From contig JAEESG010000005.1 of NCBI GenBank assembly GCA_016286245.1, forward strand, positions 1-36,414: a DNA stretch of 36,414 bases, read 5' to 3'. A program made the translations under genes and the position numbers. Below are positions 23,173 to 31,823 of this stretch, piece after piece (position 1 is the first letter of the stretch; every line of letters starts with the position of its first letter). Source of the stretch: Clostridiales bacterium (GTDB lineage Bacteria; Bacillota; Clostridia; Oscillospirales; CAG-382). The notes under the pieces were generated by a model, which searched no databases, had not been told where the DNA came from, and saw only the letters and a program-made list of their open reading frames with translations.

Positions 23173-25791
23173 TTACAGATTTGCAAGCATATCCTCGACG
23201 TTTTTGAGCATTGCCGTGTATTTTTCGAGCTTCGCGCGCTCTTCCTCAACGACGTTTTTCGGCGCCTTTTCGGTAAACGAGGGGTTGCCGAGTTTTTTAT
23301 TTACCCTGTCTATTTCGGAAAGCGCATTTTCCTTTTCTTTTTCAAGGCGCGCGCGTTCCTTTTCCACGTCTACGATTTCCGACATCGGAATAAACATTTT
23401 CGCACCCTGCGAAACTACGCTTACCGAGCCCGCGTCGGAGTAAACGTCAACGTATTCCACTTCGCTTGCCGAGGCGAGCTTCGTGAAGAATACGGACGTC
23501 TTTTCGTTGAAGCTGTCCTTTTCGTCGGAAATTATGAATAATTTCGCCTTCCTTGACGGAGGAACGTTCATCTGCGCGCGGACGTTTCTTATCGAGCGAA
23601 TCGCGTCGATTATCTTTTCCATCGCCTTTTCCTCTGCGGGAAAAGCGAGTTTTTCGTCGTATTCCGGCCATTCGGAAACGATAAGCGGCTTTTCAAAACC
23701 GACGTGCGACCAGATTTCCTCAGTTATAAAGGGCATAAACGGGTGAAGTAATTTGAGCGAGCCGCTGAGGATGTATAAAAGCACGTTCTGCGCGTCCTTG
23801 TTCGACTGCGTGTTTTTCTCGAAAAGCCTCGGCTTAATGAGCTCAATGTACCAGTCGCAAAGTATATCCCATACAAACTCGTAAATCTTTGCCGAAGCAA
23901 CGCCGAGCTCGAATTTGTCGAGATTTGAGGTGATTTCCTTTACCGCCGTGTTGAATTTAGATATAACCCATTTGTCTTCAAGATTTAGATTTTCGGGAAG
24001 AACGGGCTTCGCGCCGTCCTCAAGGTTCATGAGCATAAATCTCGAAGCGTTCCATATCTTGTTTGCAAAGTTTCCGGACGCCTCGACCTTCTTGTCGGAA
24101 TAACGCATGTCGTTTCCGGGCGCGTTGCCGGTAACAAGCGTAAATCTCAGCGCGTCAGCGCCGTATTTGTCGATAACTTCAAGCGGATCCACACCGTTTC
24201 CGAGCGATTTCGACATCTTTCTGCCGAGCTCGTCTCTTACCAAACCGTGTATCAGAACCGTGTCAAACGGAGCTTTTCCCGTGTGTTCGAGCCCCGAGAA
24301 AATCATTCTCGAAACCCAGAACGTGATTATGTCGTAGCCCGTAACGAGCGTCGACGTCGGGTAAAAGCGCGCAAGGTCCGCGGTCTGTTCGGGCCAGCCG
24401 AGCGTTGAGAACGGCCAGAGAGCCGACGAGAACCACGTGTCGAGGACGTCTTCGTCCTGCCGCATCGGTTTTCCGCACTTCGGACACGTCTCGAGGTCGT
24501 TTTTGGAAACGACCGTAAGGCCGCAGTCGTCGCAGTAGAAAGCGGGAATTCTGTGTCCCCACCAGAGCTGGCGGGAAATGCACCAGTCGTGGATGTTTTC
24601 CATCCAGTTGAAATATTTTTTCGCCTGATTGTCGGGAACGAACTTTATTGTTCCGTCCTTTACCGCTTCAATGGCAGGCTTTGCGAGCGGAGCCATTTTG
24701 ACGAACCACTGGTCCGAAATAAGCGGCTCGACCGTCGTGCCGCAGCGGTAGCAAACGCCGACGTTGTGGACGGTGGGCTCGACTTTTACGAGTATGCCCA
24801 TCTCTTTGAGTTCCTTTACGACGGCCTCTCTCGCCTCGTATCTGTCCATGCCGGAAAAGCGGCCTGCAACGTCGTTCAAGGTCGCGTCGTCGTTCATAAT
24901 GTTTATCTGTTCAAGATTGTGCCGCTCGCCCACGAGAAAATCGTTCGGGTCGTGCGCCGGAGTGATTTTAACGCATCCGGTGCCTTTTTCGATGTCGGCG
25001 TAATCGTCGGCAACTATTGGAATTTCTCGGTTCAAGAAGGGGAGAATCGCATATTTTCCGATAAGGTGCTTGTATCTGTCGTCGTTCGGGTTTACCGCGA
25101 TTGCCGTGTCTCCGAACATCGTTTCGGGACGCGTCGTCGCGATAATAACGTATTCGCCGCTGTTCTTTATTTTGTATTTGATGTGCCAGTAGAAGCCTTC
25201 CTGCTCGGGATTGTCAACCTCCGCGTCGGAAAGCGCGGTCTTGCAGTGAGGACACCAGTTTGCGATTCTGTGTCCGCGGTAAATGAGCCCCTTGTTGTAA
25301 AGGTTTACGAAAACCTCACGAACGGCTTTTGAACAGCCCTCGTCCATCGTGAAGCGCTCTCTCGTCCAGTCGCACGAACAGCCGAGCTTCTTTAACTGAT
25401 TTATGATTCTGTCGCCGAACCTGTTTTTCCAGTCCCATACTCTTTCAAGAAAAGCGTCTCTGCCGAGGTCGTATCTCGTCAGGCCCTCGTTTACACGCAG
25501 GTTTTCCTCGACTTTAATCTGCGTTGCAATTCCGGCATGGTCGGTGCCGGGCACCCATAACGCGTCGTATCCGCTCATTCTCTTGTAGCGGATAAGTATG
25601 TCCTGAAGCGTTTCGTCGAGGGCATGTCCCATGTGGAGCTGTCCCGTAACGTTCGGCGGGGGAATAACTATCGTGTACGGCTCCTTCTTTGAGTCTGACG
25701 ACGGCTCGAAATATCTTCCGTCGTTCCACATTTTGTATATTTTGTCTTCAATCGCTTTGGGATTGTAGCTTTTTTCGAGTTCCTTAGGCAT
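23173..25791 (-). CDS. valS: Valyl-tRNA synthetase
   Basis: 872 residues, a normal class Ia size. Signature HIGH as [15 protein letters not shown] (about residue 45-60) and KMSKS as [14 protein letters not shown]. The catalytic domain also has the zinc-like motifs [16 protein letters not shown] and CDDCGLTV...[25 protein letters not shown]. The editing domain lies at about 200-340, and the C-terminal ~65 residues form the coiled-coil arm ([18 protein letters not shown]). Upstream, AGAGG precedes the ATG. It is the second gene of an operon after the DUF1015 gene (23 bases apart); no T-box leader is visible. Confidence 0.97.
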   Translation of the reverse strand: MPKELEKSYNPKAIEDKIYKMWNDGRYFEPSSDSKKEPYTIVIPPPNVTGQLHMGHALDETLQDILIRYKRMSGYDALWVPGTDHAGIATQIKVEENLRVNEGLTRYDLGRDAFLERVWDWKNRFGDRIINQLKKLGCSCDWTRERFTMDEGCSKAVREVFVNLYNKGLIYRGHRIANWCPHCKTALSDAEVDNPEQEGFYWHIKYKIKNSGEYVIIATTRPETMFGDTAIAVNPNDDRYKHLIGKYAILPFLNREIPIVADDYADIEKGTGCVKITPAHDPNDFLVGERHNLEQINIMNDDATLNDVAGRFSGMDRYEAREAVVKELKEMGILVKVEPTVHNVGVCYRCGTTVEPLISDQWFVKMAPLAKPAIEAVKDGTIKFVPDNQAKKYFNWMENIHDWCISRQLWWGHRIPAFYCDDCGLTVVSKNDLETCPKCGKPMRQDEDVLDTWFSSALWPFSTLGWPEQTADLARFYPTSTLVTGYDIITFWVSRMIFSGLEHTGKAPFDTVLIHGLVRDELGRKMSKSLGNGVDPLEVIDKYGADALRFTLVTGNAPGNDMRYSDKKVEASGNFANKIWNASRFMLMNLEDGAKPVLPENLNLEDKWVISKFNTAVKEITSNLDKFELGVASAKIYEFVWDILCDWYIELIKPRLFEKNTQSNKDAQNVLLYILSGSLKLLHPFMPFITEEIWSHVGFEKPLIVSEWPEYDEKLAFPAEEKAMEKIIDAIRSIRNVRAQMNVPPSRKAKLFIISDEKDSFNEKTSVFFTKLASASEVEYVDVYSDAGSVSVVSQGAKMFIPMSEIVDVEKERARLEKEKENALSEIDRVNKKLGNPSFTEKAPKNVVEEERAKLEKYTAMLKNVEDMLANL

Positions 25792-25814
25792 TGTTTAACC
25801 TCTTTTCGTAATTA

Positions 25815-27113
25815 TTAAAAACTGTCGGGAGACGCAAGTTCGTTCATGACGAGCCCCGTAATGAGCTTAGGGTAAAAATAGGTGGATTTCTGAGGCATTT
25901 TGTCGAACGCAAGGGAAACGTCCTTGATTTCCTTTACCCGCGTCGCTTTTATAAGAAACGCACAGTTCGTATCCGCGTCTTTCACGGCGTTTACAGCTTC
26001 TTTTACGTCGCGTGTGTATTTCAGATTTATCTGATTTGCCATGTTTTCTTTGTCTATTCCGAAGATTTTTTCGAGAATAAGCGAATGAAGAACGGTTACG
26101 TCAAGATTTTTGTAAGCCTGCGATTTTCCGGGATTGAGCGCGTCAAGCGCAGCTTTTGCTTTTTCGTTTTCGTTTAAGGTAAGCAGGTAAAATCCGCCGC
26201 CCTTTGCACATAATATAAAAGCCTTTTTGCCATCGTTTTCGGCAAGCGATTTTTCGATTTCGTTATACGGAATCTCGCAAACGTTGAAATATTCGCCGAT
26301 TTTTTCAAGCGCTGACGGCAGGTTGAAATCATGAAGGCCTTTTATTATTCTGTGGGTCGGAAAGACGACAAGTCCGTCGTTTTCCATGTCTATAAGCATC
26401 ATCATAACGTAGTTTGCCGGGTGATTTTCGTCCTTTATAACGCCGTCGGATATAAGTTTTTTCTTGAAATTCAAAGCGGTTTCGTATCTGTGATGACCGT
26501 CGGCGATGAAAAGCTGTTTTTTTTCAAATTCTTTTTCGATAAAATCGGTGTCTTCGCCTTTCGGAATAACCCATAAACGCTGAATTACACCGTCTTTTGC
26601 CGTAAATTCGATATCCGGCTTTCTGTCGGTAAGTTCGTCGATTTTTTTCGGAATAACACGCTTTTCGTCGGTGTACATCGAATAAATCGGGCTGAAATTG
26701 CAGTAGGTCGCGCACATTAAGTTGAATCTGTCGTCCTTTGCCTTGGAAAGCGTTTCCTCGTGCGGTAAAATCACCTTTTCGGAAAATTCTTCAAGTTTTA
26801 CGCGCGCAAAAATACCTTTTATTTTCTTTGTCGTGCCGTATACCTCAAATTCTTCCTCGTAGACGTAAAACGCAGGAACTGTATCAACGTCGAGCAATTT
26901 CTCTTTTCTCATGCTTTTGTAAAGAGCGCACGCGTTTGCATACGCGTTTTCCCCGACGGGAAGCTCAAGACGGATTATGTTGCACGGGCTGTCGTTTACG
27001 TAGTCTCCCCGCTCTTTTTGAGAAATAATGTCGTAAGGCGGGCAGACATTTTTAGATATATCGCCTGCTTTTTCGGTAAACTTCAGCGCGGGAAACGGGA
27101 TAACTTTTGCCAT
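25815..27113 (-). CDS. DUF1015 family protein
   Basis: 432 residues, soluble. Family marks: the N-terminal MAKVIPFPALKF, then KNVCPPYDIISQ and IIRLELP, and the central IADGHHRYETALNFKKK. The function of the family is not established; it is often near serine or PLP-related genes, but here it leads valS, from a clear promoter. AAAGGAGA lies before the ATG. No membrane segment. Confidence 0.93.
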   Translation of the reverse strand: MAKVIPFPALKFTEKAGDISKNVCPPYDIISQKERGDYVNDSPCNIIRLELPVGENAYANACALYKSMRKEKLLDVDTVPAFYVYEEEFEVYGTTKKIKGIFARVKLEEFSEKVILPHEETLSKAKDDRFNLMCATYCNFSPIYSMYTDEKRVIPKKIDELTDRKPDIEFTAKDGVIQRLWVIPKGEDTDFIEKEFEKKQLFIADGHHRYETALNFKKKLISDGVIKDENHPANYVMMMLIDMENDGLVVFPTHRIIKGLHDFNLPSALEKIGEYFNVCEIPYNEIEKSLAENDGKKAFILCAKGGGFYLLTLNENEKAKAALDALNPGKSQAYKNLDVTVLHSLILEKIFGIDKENMANQINLKYTRDVKEAVNAVKDADTNCAFLIKATRVKEIKDVSLAFDKMPQKSTYFYPKLITGLVMNELASPDSF

Positions 27114-27154
27114 TTTTGGTCTCCTTTATAAAATATGATTAACACTATTATACA

Positions 27155-27183
27155 ATTATATAATAAAGCGGGAAATTTTTCAA
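27155..27183 (-). promoter_or_regulatory. Sigma-A promoter of the DUF1015-valS operon
   Basis: Minus-strand TTGAAA (27178-27183) and TATAAT (27155-27160), 17-base spacer. The transcript leader is about 35 bases, too short for a T-box. Confidence 0.8.
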
Positions 27184-27243
27184 TAGTAAAAGCGTTTATA
27201 TTTTTATAAAAGCGAAATAAAAGAAAAACGCTCTCATAACTAC

Positions 27244-27271
27244 ACAAGAAATTGACAAACAGCATACTATA
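27244..27271 (+). promoter_or_regulatory. Possible sigma-K-type sporulation promoter
   Basis: CATACTATA (27263-27271) matches CATANNNTA, and AC (27244-27245) lies exactly 17 bases upstream, the sigma-K pattern. A TTGACA (27252-27257) is present but has no -10 at the right distance. Such short patterns arise by chance, so this is tentative. Confidence 0.35.
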
Positions 27272-27322
27272 TAACAAAAGCAAAGATATAATTTTGCTTT
27301 TATTAAATAGGAGGTTTGTCAA

Positions 27323-28234
27323 ATGGCTGAAAAAAATAATTGCTGTTTTGGCATCGGAGATGTCCGTGCCGCCGCAGATAAATCGACTTGTATAAACGTC
27401 GAGAAAATATATGATTCCGCAAGAGATAAGGATTGCATAGAAGATTTGAGAGTATTCTTGGACCAGAACGGCCAGTCTGCAATAGACCACGCAACGAGTA
27501 TCAGGTGTAAGTGTGCAGACGTCGTTTGGGCGAACATAGCGGTAAGCGATGTCGCGTTTAACAGAGGATACTTTGCCGTAGATATCCGTTTTTATTTCAG
27601 GATATGCTTTGAAGCAACCATTCCGTATTCTCAGAGTCAGGAATTCTGCGGAATTGCAGTGTACGATAAGCAGGTAGTGATGTTCGGAAGCGAAGGAAAC
27701 GTGGGAATATTCACGTCCGATTTCTGCAACAATAATCTGCCCGGCACGCCGTCGGTAAAATACAGTACGAATTTGCCGAAAGTCGTTCTGGAGGTGGCAA
27801 CGCCTATCTGCCTTGCCGTAAAACTGGTTGAAAGAACGTGCAGATTCGGTCTCTGCTGCTGCTCGCCCGAACAGATACCGGAAAGCGTATGCACGGCATG
27901 CGGAGTATATCCGACGGAGGAATTCGGCATAAAGTGCTTGTACGTGTCGCTCGGCGTATTTTCAATGATAAGAATGCAGCGTCCCGTATCTCTTCTTATA
28001 AATGCGGCAGACTACTGCATACCCGATAAGACAAGCAACGTTCTTTCCGAAACGGATCCGTGTTCGGTATTCAATAATATGAGCTTCCCGACGTGCGAAT
28101 TCTATCCGCCGACGGTAGGAGGCGCGCTGACCAACTGTATCGCGGGTTCAACGGAAGTTTGCAACGCTTCCGACGTCCTCGGAAGCACTACCGCTTCCAC
28201 GGGTCAGAGCTGCAGAAATTCGCGCTGCAGATAA
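27323..28234 (+). CDS. Cysteine-rich conserved clostridial protein of unknown function
   Basis: 303 residues, about 27 cysteines, no signal peptide or membrane helix. Segments include INVEKIYDSARDKDCIEDLRVF, GYFAVDIRFYFRICFEA, VVMFGSEGNVGIF, NLPKVVLEVATPICLAVKLVE, and FNNMSFPTCEFYPPT. These resemble a family I know from clostridia as an uncharacterised protein; I cannot name it. Cysteine clusters (FGLCCCSPEQ, VCTACGV) could bind metal or form disulfide cross-links. The possible sigma-K promoter would fit a spore-coat role, but that is inference. AGGAGG is 6 bases before the ATG. It is a single gene with its own terminator. Confidence 0.75.
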   Translation: MAEKNNCCFGIGDVRAAADKSTCINVEKIYDSARDKDCIEDLRVFLDQNGQSAIDHATSIRCKCADVVWANIAVSDVAFNRGYFAVDIRFYFRICFEATIPYSQSQEFCGIAVYDKQVVMFGSEGNVGIFTSDFCNNNLPGTPSVKYSTNLPKVVLEVATPICLAVKLVERTCRFGLCCCSPEQIPESVCTACGVYPTEEFGIKCLYVSLGVFSMIRMQRPVSLLINAADYCIPDKTSNVLSETDPCSVFNNMSFPTCEFYPPTVGGALTNCIAGSTEVCNASDVLGSTTASTGQSCRNSRCR

Positions 28235-28252
28235 AGCACATAAATGAAAACG

Positions 28253-28282
28253 AAAACGGCACGGAAACCCGTGCCGTTTTTA
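28253..28282. terminator. Bidirectional Rho-independent terminator
   Basis: CGGCACGG / CCGTGCCG-type stem (28257-28264 with 28269-28276) extended by AAAA/TTTT, loop AAAC, then TTTTTATTTT. It lies between the cysteine-rich gene and converging radC. Confidence 0.9.
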
Positions 28283-28284
28283 TT

Positions 28285-29010
28285 TTAAAAATGTTTTTCC
28301 TCAATAAAATCATTGTTCGTTTTTCGCTCCTCCGAGAGATGAAAAACGTTTTCTTTTATGCCGACGAAACTGTCGTCCGAAACAATGTAATGGTCGATAA
28401 AATGAATTCCGAGAAGCGATAACTGCTGCTCGACGATTACGGTCAGAGTCTTGTCTTCAATTGACGGATGAATTATCCCGCTCGGGTGGTTGTGCGCGAT
28501 TGCCGCGGAATACGCGTTTTTTGAAACGGCGTTTTCGATAATGACTCTCATGTTGAGGTGCGCCTGCGAGAGATCGCCCTCGGCAACGATGACCTTTTTG
28601 ATTATCCTGCCTTTTTTGTCAAAAAGCAGAAGATATAGTTTTTCAACCGTCTCATATTTGAAAAGCTTCGTGAAATATTCGCCTATTTCACCGTAAGTCG
28701 TAAATACGTCGCCATTTTTGATTTCACAAGACAAACGCTTGTTTATCTGCGAAAACGCCTTTATGTAAACGGCGGCGGTGTCTCCGATTTCGCTGACCGT
28801 TTTGAGCTCCTGCACGGAAGAAGCAAAAACGCCCGATAAAGAGCCGAATTTGTCGATTAAGGCGTGCGCGACGGCATTCGTGTCCCTGCGCGGAACACAG
28901 CCGAAAAGAATAATTTCCAAAAGCTCGTGGTCGGGCATGTTTTCTCCGTGGTCGGACAGGAATTTTTCCCTCATTCTCGCCCTGTGATTTTTGTGAATGT
29001 TGTTCGCCAT
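28285..29010 (-). CDS. RadC-like JAB/MPN domain protein
   Basis: 241 residues starting at MANNIHKNHR; the frame is open further upstream but only this start is preceded by GAAGGG. Residues ~1-100 carry the RadC N-terminal helix-hairpin-helix part (PDHELLEIILFG, LKTVSEIGDTAA). The metal site of the JAMM fold is complete: glutamate in AEGDLSQ, HNHPSG, and D in HPSIED. RadC proteins were once linked to repair, but their biochemical role is not settled. A consensus promoter precedes it; it appears to be a single gene. Confidence 0.92.
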   Translation of the reverse strand: MANNIHKNHRARMREKFLSDHGENMPDHELLEIILFGCVPRRDTNAVAHALIDKFGSLSGVFASSVQELKTVSEIGDTAAVYIKAFSQINKRLSCEIKNGDVFTTYGEIGEYFTKLFKYETVEKLYLLLFDKKGRIIKKVIVAEGDLSQAHLNMRVIIENAVSKNAYSAAIAHNHPSGIIHPSIEDKTLTVIVEQQLSLLGIHFIDHYIVSDDSFVGIKENVFHLSEERKTNNDFIEEKHF

Positions 29011-29045
29011 TATGACGCATATCCCTTCAAAAAACTGATAAAATA

Positions 29046-29074
29046 AATATATCATTTAATTGGAAAATTGTCAA
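29046..29074 (-). promoter_or_regulatory. Sigma-A promoter of radC
   Basis: Minus-strand TTGACA (29069-29074) and TATATT (29046-29051), 17-base spacer. Confidence 0.8.
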
Positions 29075-29119
29075 TAAAAAAGTAAAAACATGAAAAAACA
29101 AGAAAATTTCGATAAATAC

Positions 29120-29148
29120 TTGACAAAAAAGCTAAAATAAGATATACT
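29120..29148 (+). promoter_or_regulatory. Sigma-A promoter of the rpsF-ssb-rpsR operon
   Basis: TTGACA (29120-29125) and TATACT (29143-29148), 17-base spacer. Confidence 0.85.
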
Positions 29149-29184
29149 TTTAACTTGTGGAAAGGTTTTCATAAGGTTGATTAC

Positions 29185-29229
29185 TTTTCCTCCTTACTCC
29201 GCAAGGAGTCATATGTCCAAAAGGAGGTG
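29185..29229 (+). promoter_or_regulatory. Candidate autoregulatory leader of rpsF (S6:S18 type)
   Basis: CTCCTT (29190-29195) pairs with AAGGAG (29203-29208) around the loop ACTCCGC, which includes the CCG that S6:S18 recognises in known rpsF leaders. CCTCCTT (29189-29195) can instead pair with the Shine-Dalgarno AAGGAGG (29221-29227), so two exclusive structures exist. The regulatory reading is inference. Confidence 0.5.
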
Positions 29230-29235
29230 CGGAAA

Positions 29236-29532
29236 ATGGAACTTACGTCAAAGTACGAAACAGTTTTCATTGTTAATCCGGAATTTACAGAAGAAGCGGC
29301 AAAAGAGATGCTTGATAAATTCACCGGAATAATAACTGATAACGGCGGTACCGTTGACAAGATCGACGAATGGGGCAAGAAAAAGCTTGCATACCTTATC
29401 GATGACTATGCGGACGGTTATTACTTTGTTGTTGAATTCACGTCGGGCGCGGAACTTCCGTCAGAGCTTGACCGTATTTTCAACATTACGGACGGAATAC
29501 TTCGTTCTATTATCGTAAAGCTTGAAAAATAA
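29236..29532 (+). CDS. rpsF: 30S ribosomal protein S6
   Basis: 98 residues, the family size, from the ATG preceded by AAGGAGGTG; a longer frame start (29155) runs through the leader and is rejected. It has the S6 features KYETVFIVNPEF, DKIDEWGKKKLAYLIDDYADGYY (the linker and second strand), and LDRIFNITDGILRSIIVKLE. S6 forms a complex with S18 on the 30S platform, and the same operon encodes S18. Confidence 0.98.
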   Translation: MELTSKYETVFIVNPEFTEEAAKEMLDKFTGIITDNGGTVDKIDEWGKKKLAYLIDDYADGYYFVVEFTSGAELPSELDRIFNITDGILRSIIVKLEK

Positions 29533-29556
29533 TTTCAGAAAAGAGGTCTGAGAAAC

Positions 29557-30003
29557 ATGGCAAGTTTGAATAAAGTCATATTGATGGGCAATCTCACGGC
29601 AGACCCCGAGCTTAAAACAACGCCTTCCGGAATATCCGTAACGTCGTTTTCAATTGCTGTGGGACGCAGATTCGCAAAAGAGACGGACGAGGTTAAGGCC
29701 GACTTCATAAACATAGTATGCTGGAGAGGCACAGCCGAGTTTGTAACGAAATATTTCAGCAAAGGCAAATCAATTGTGGTTGTGGGCGAGCTTCAGACGC
29801 GCTCATATACCGCGCAGGACGGCACAAAGAGATATATCACGGAAGTGGTGGCGAACGAAGTAACGTTCGGCGCAAGCTCTTCGGGCGCACAGCGTGAAAA
29901 GAGCGAAGGAACCTATTACGGCGGAGAACCGATTTCCCCGCAGGCAAAGGTTACGGAAGCAAACTTTGAGGAGCTTTCGGCGGAAGACGATTTGCCGTTC
30001 TGA
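29557..30003 (+). CDS. ssb: Single-stranded DNA-binding protein
   Basis: 148 residues. OB fold N-terminal half (LNKVILMGNLTADPELKTT, SFSIAVGRRF, FINIVCWRGTAEFVTKYFSKGK, VVVGELQTRSY). The C-terminal half is a short disordered linker ending in EDDLPF, the acidic tip that recruits repair and replication partners. AAGAGGTCTGAG precedes the ATG. The position between rpsF and rpsR is the common bacterial arrangement. Confidence 0.98.
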   Translation: MASLNKVILMGNLTADPELKTTPSGISVTSFSIAVGRRFAKETDEVKADFINIVCWRGTAEFVTKYFSKGKSIVVVGELQTRSYTAQDGTKRYITEVVANEVTFGASSSGAQREKSEGTYYGGEPISPQAKVTEANFEELSAEDDLPF

Positions 30004-30034
30004 TTTCAATTATTCTTATAGGAGGTAACAACTG

Positions 30035-30286
30035 ATGGATAAAGAAGTACAAAAGCCTTTTCGCAATAATAATAACAAAAAGCGCAAGAAGATTTGTAAT
30101 TTCTGCGCGGAAAAAGCGGAAATGATAGACTATAAAGACGCAATAAAACTCCGTAAATACGTTTCCGAAAGAAGCAAGATTCTTCCGAGAAGAATTACGG
30201 GTACGTGCGCAAAGCATCAGAGAGAGCTGACGATAGCAATAAAGCGCGCTCGTCATATCGCTCTTATTCCGTATATCAGCGACTGA
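30035..30286 (+). CDS. rpsR: 30S ribosomal protein S18, zinc-binding form
   Basis: 83 residues. Family stretch [38 protein letters not shown] is complete in length and order, and the basic N-terminal tail is present. Cysteines in CNFC plus the C-x2-H pair (TCAKH) make it the zinc-binding version. TAGGAGGT lies 8 bases before the ATG, and a strong terminator follows, ending the operon. Confidence 0.98.
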   Translation: MDKEVQKPFRNNNNKKRKKICNFCAEKAEMIDYKDAIKLRKYVSERSKILPRRITGTCAKHQRELTIAIKRARHIALIPYISD

Positions 30287-30297
30287 TGAAAATTTTC

Positions 30298-30326
30298 GGG
30301 CTGTGCAGAGCACAGCCCTTTGTTTT
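30298..30326 (+). terminator. Rho-independent terminator of the rpsF operon
   Basis: GGGCTGTGC / GCACAGCCC stem with a 3-base loop, followed by TTTGTTTT. Confidence 0.9.
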
Positions 30327-30347
30327 GCAAAAAAGAGGTGAAACGTT

Positions 30348-30875
30348 TTGCCTGAAAATAAAGACGGACTCGAAACCGAGAGAAAATATATTGTCGATAT
30401 GCCCGATAATAAGGCTTTTGACGTAATTAATAAAATAGGCAAAAAATATAAAATCATACAGACGTATCTCGTAAAAGGCAAAAATGACGGCTCGGTAAGA
30501 CGCGTAAGAAAAACCGAAAAAGACGGTAAAACCGAATATTTTTATACCGAAAAAACCGACGTTTCCTTCGGCGTAAGACGCGAAATTGAAAGGGAAATCT
30601 CAAAAGAGGAATACGACGGATTTCTCAAAGAAAAAGACGAAAATCTGCATGAAATCAATAAAGAAAGGTATGTTTTCGGGTATGAAAATAACGTGTTCGA
30701 GCTCGACGTGTATCCTTTTGAGAAAAAGTACGCGATACTCGAAACGGAACTTGAAAATATAGACGATAAAGTCGAAATTCCGACTTTTTTGAAGGTCGTG
30801 AAGGACGTAACGGGCGAAAACGCGTATACGAATTACGCCCTTTCAATGAGAAAAACGTTTTTTGAAGAGAAGTAA
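30348..30875 (+). CDS. CYTH domain protein (triphosphate tunnel metalloenzyme family)
   Basis: 175 residues from a TTG start 7 bases after AGAGGTG. The N-terminal ExExK motif is seen as ETERK (residues 10-14), followed by alternating charged beta strands (GSVRRVRKTEKDGK, YFYTEKTDVSFGVRREIEREI, NVFELDVYPFEKKYAILETELEN), the tunnel-like metal and phosphate site of CYTH proteins. These hydrolyse triphosphates or act as class IV adenylate cyclases; which applies here cannot be told. The RluA-like gene follows 1 base after the stop, so they are probably co-transcribed. Confidence 0.85.
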   Translation: MPENKDGLETERKYIVDMPDNKAFDVINKIGKKYKIIQTYLVKGKNDGSVRRVRKTEKDGKTEYFYTEKTDVSFGVRREIEREISKEEYDGFLKEKDENLHEINKERYVFGYENNVFELDVYPFEKKYAILETELENIDDKVEIPTFLKVVKDVTGENAYTNYALSMRKTFFEEK

Positions 30876-30876
30876 A

Positions 30877-31740
30877 GTGAAAGAAAAGTATATAATTGAT
30901 AAGGAAGCTGACGGACTCGACGTCAAAACGTTTTTGAGACAAAAGGCGGGATATTCCGCAAGGACCTTCAAAAGCGCAAAATTCGACGGCAGTATAAAAG
31001 TAAACGGGAAAGCCGTATTTTCAAATCATAAACTGTCTTGCGGCGACGTTCTGGAAACGGAGTTTCCCGAAAAAACGTCGGATGATATAAAACCCGTGAA
31101 TATTCCGCTCGATATTATATATGAGGACGACGATATTCTGGCGGTAAATAAGCCGTGCGGGATGCCCGTGCACCCGTCGTTCCGGCATCACGAGGATACG
31201 CTCGCAAACGCCGTCATGTATTATTATAAAGAAAAACCCTTTGCGTATAGAGTGCTTACACGGCTTGACGCAGATACCACGGGCGTTGTGATTATCGCAA
31301 AAAACGCACTTTCCGCCGCAAAATTCGACCATAAACACGCAAAAAAGACGTATGCCGCAATATGCACGGGCACGCCGCCGCAAAAATCGGACAGAATAGA
31401 GGCGCCCATAGCAAGAGACGAGGGAGTGATAAAGAGAAAGGTCGATTTTGAAAAGGGTAAGACGGCAGTTACCGAATATAAGGTGATTTCGGAAAATAAG
31501 AAAAAGAATTTGTTTCTCGCCGAAATCCACCCCGTAACGGGCCGAACGCACCAGATAAGACTTCATATGTCGTATATCGGATGCCCGCTTTACGCGGATT
31601 TTCTTTACGGAAACGAGATAAAAGGGGAGAGAACGAGACTTCACTGTAAAACCGTCGAGTTCCGCCACCCCTTGACAGACGAAACAATAACCCTTAATGC
31701 ACAAATCCCGAAAGATTTTGATTTTTATTTTGAGAATTGA
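30877..31740 (+). CDS. RluA-family rRNA/tRNA pseudouridine synthase
   Basis: 287 residues from the GTG at 30877 (AAGAGAAG upstream); an in-frame TTG at 30862 would overlap the CYTH gene and is less likely. N-terminal S4-like RNA-binding part (VKTFLRQKAGYSARTFKSAK, IKVNGKAV), then the catalytic domain with LAVNKPCGMPVHPS and the active-site RLDADTTG (aspartate as the nucleophile). HPVTGRTHQIRLHMS is the family signature. The target uridine cannot be read from sequence. A terminator follows the stop. Confidence 0.94.
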   Translation: MKEKYIIDKEADGLDVKTFLRQKAGYSARTFKSAKFDGSIKVNGKAVFSNHKLSCGDVLETEFPEKTSDDIKPVNIPLDIIYEDDDILAVNKPCGMPVHPSFRHHEDTLANAVMYYYKEKPFAYRVLTRLDADTTGVVIIAKNALSAAKFDHKHAKKTYAAICTGTPPQKSDRIEAPIARDEGVIKRKVDFEKGKTAVTEYKVISENKKKNLFLAEIHPVTGRTHQIRLHMSYIGCPLYADFLYGNEIKGERTRLHCKTVEFRHPLTDETITLNAQIPKDFDFYFEN

Positions 31741-31748
31741 AAAAACGT

Positions 31749-31776
31749 AAAAACCGCCCTTATGGGCGGTTTTTTT
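31749..31776 (+). terminator. Rho-independent terminator after the RluA gene
   Basis: AACCGCCC / GGGCGGTT stem, TTAT loop, then TTTTTT. Confidence 0.93.
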
Positions 31777-31802
31777 ATGTAATTTTTTATTTTTCCTATA
31801 AA

Positions 31803-31808
31803 TATAAT
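31803..31808 (+). promoter_or_regulatory. Possible -10 box before the flippase gene
   Basis: TATAAT stands alone; the -35 position reads TAATTT, so promoter strength is doubtful. Confidence 0.3.
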
Positions 31809-31823
31809 GTTACGGTGATACGT

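Noticed and set aside
27114-27160. T-box leader before the DUF1015-valS operon
   Set aside because: The predicted leader is only about 35 bases long and has no specifier stem or T-box sequence.
27252-27292. Vegetative promoter made of TTGACA and TATAAT before the cysteine-rich gene
   Set aside because: The spacing is 29 bases, far from 17.
31737-31823. Flippase start at 31737
   Set aside because: It would begin in the RluA stop region and read through the terminator hairpin; the TTG at 31824 or ATG at 31848 is more sensible.
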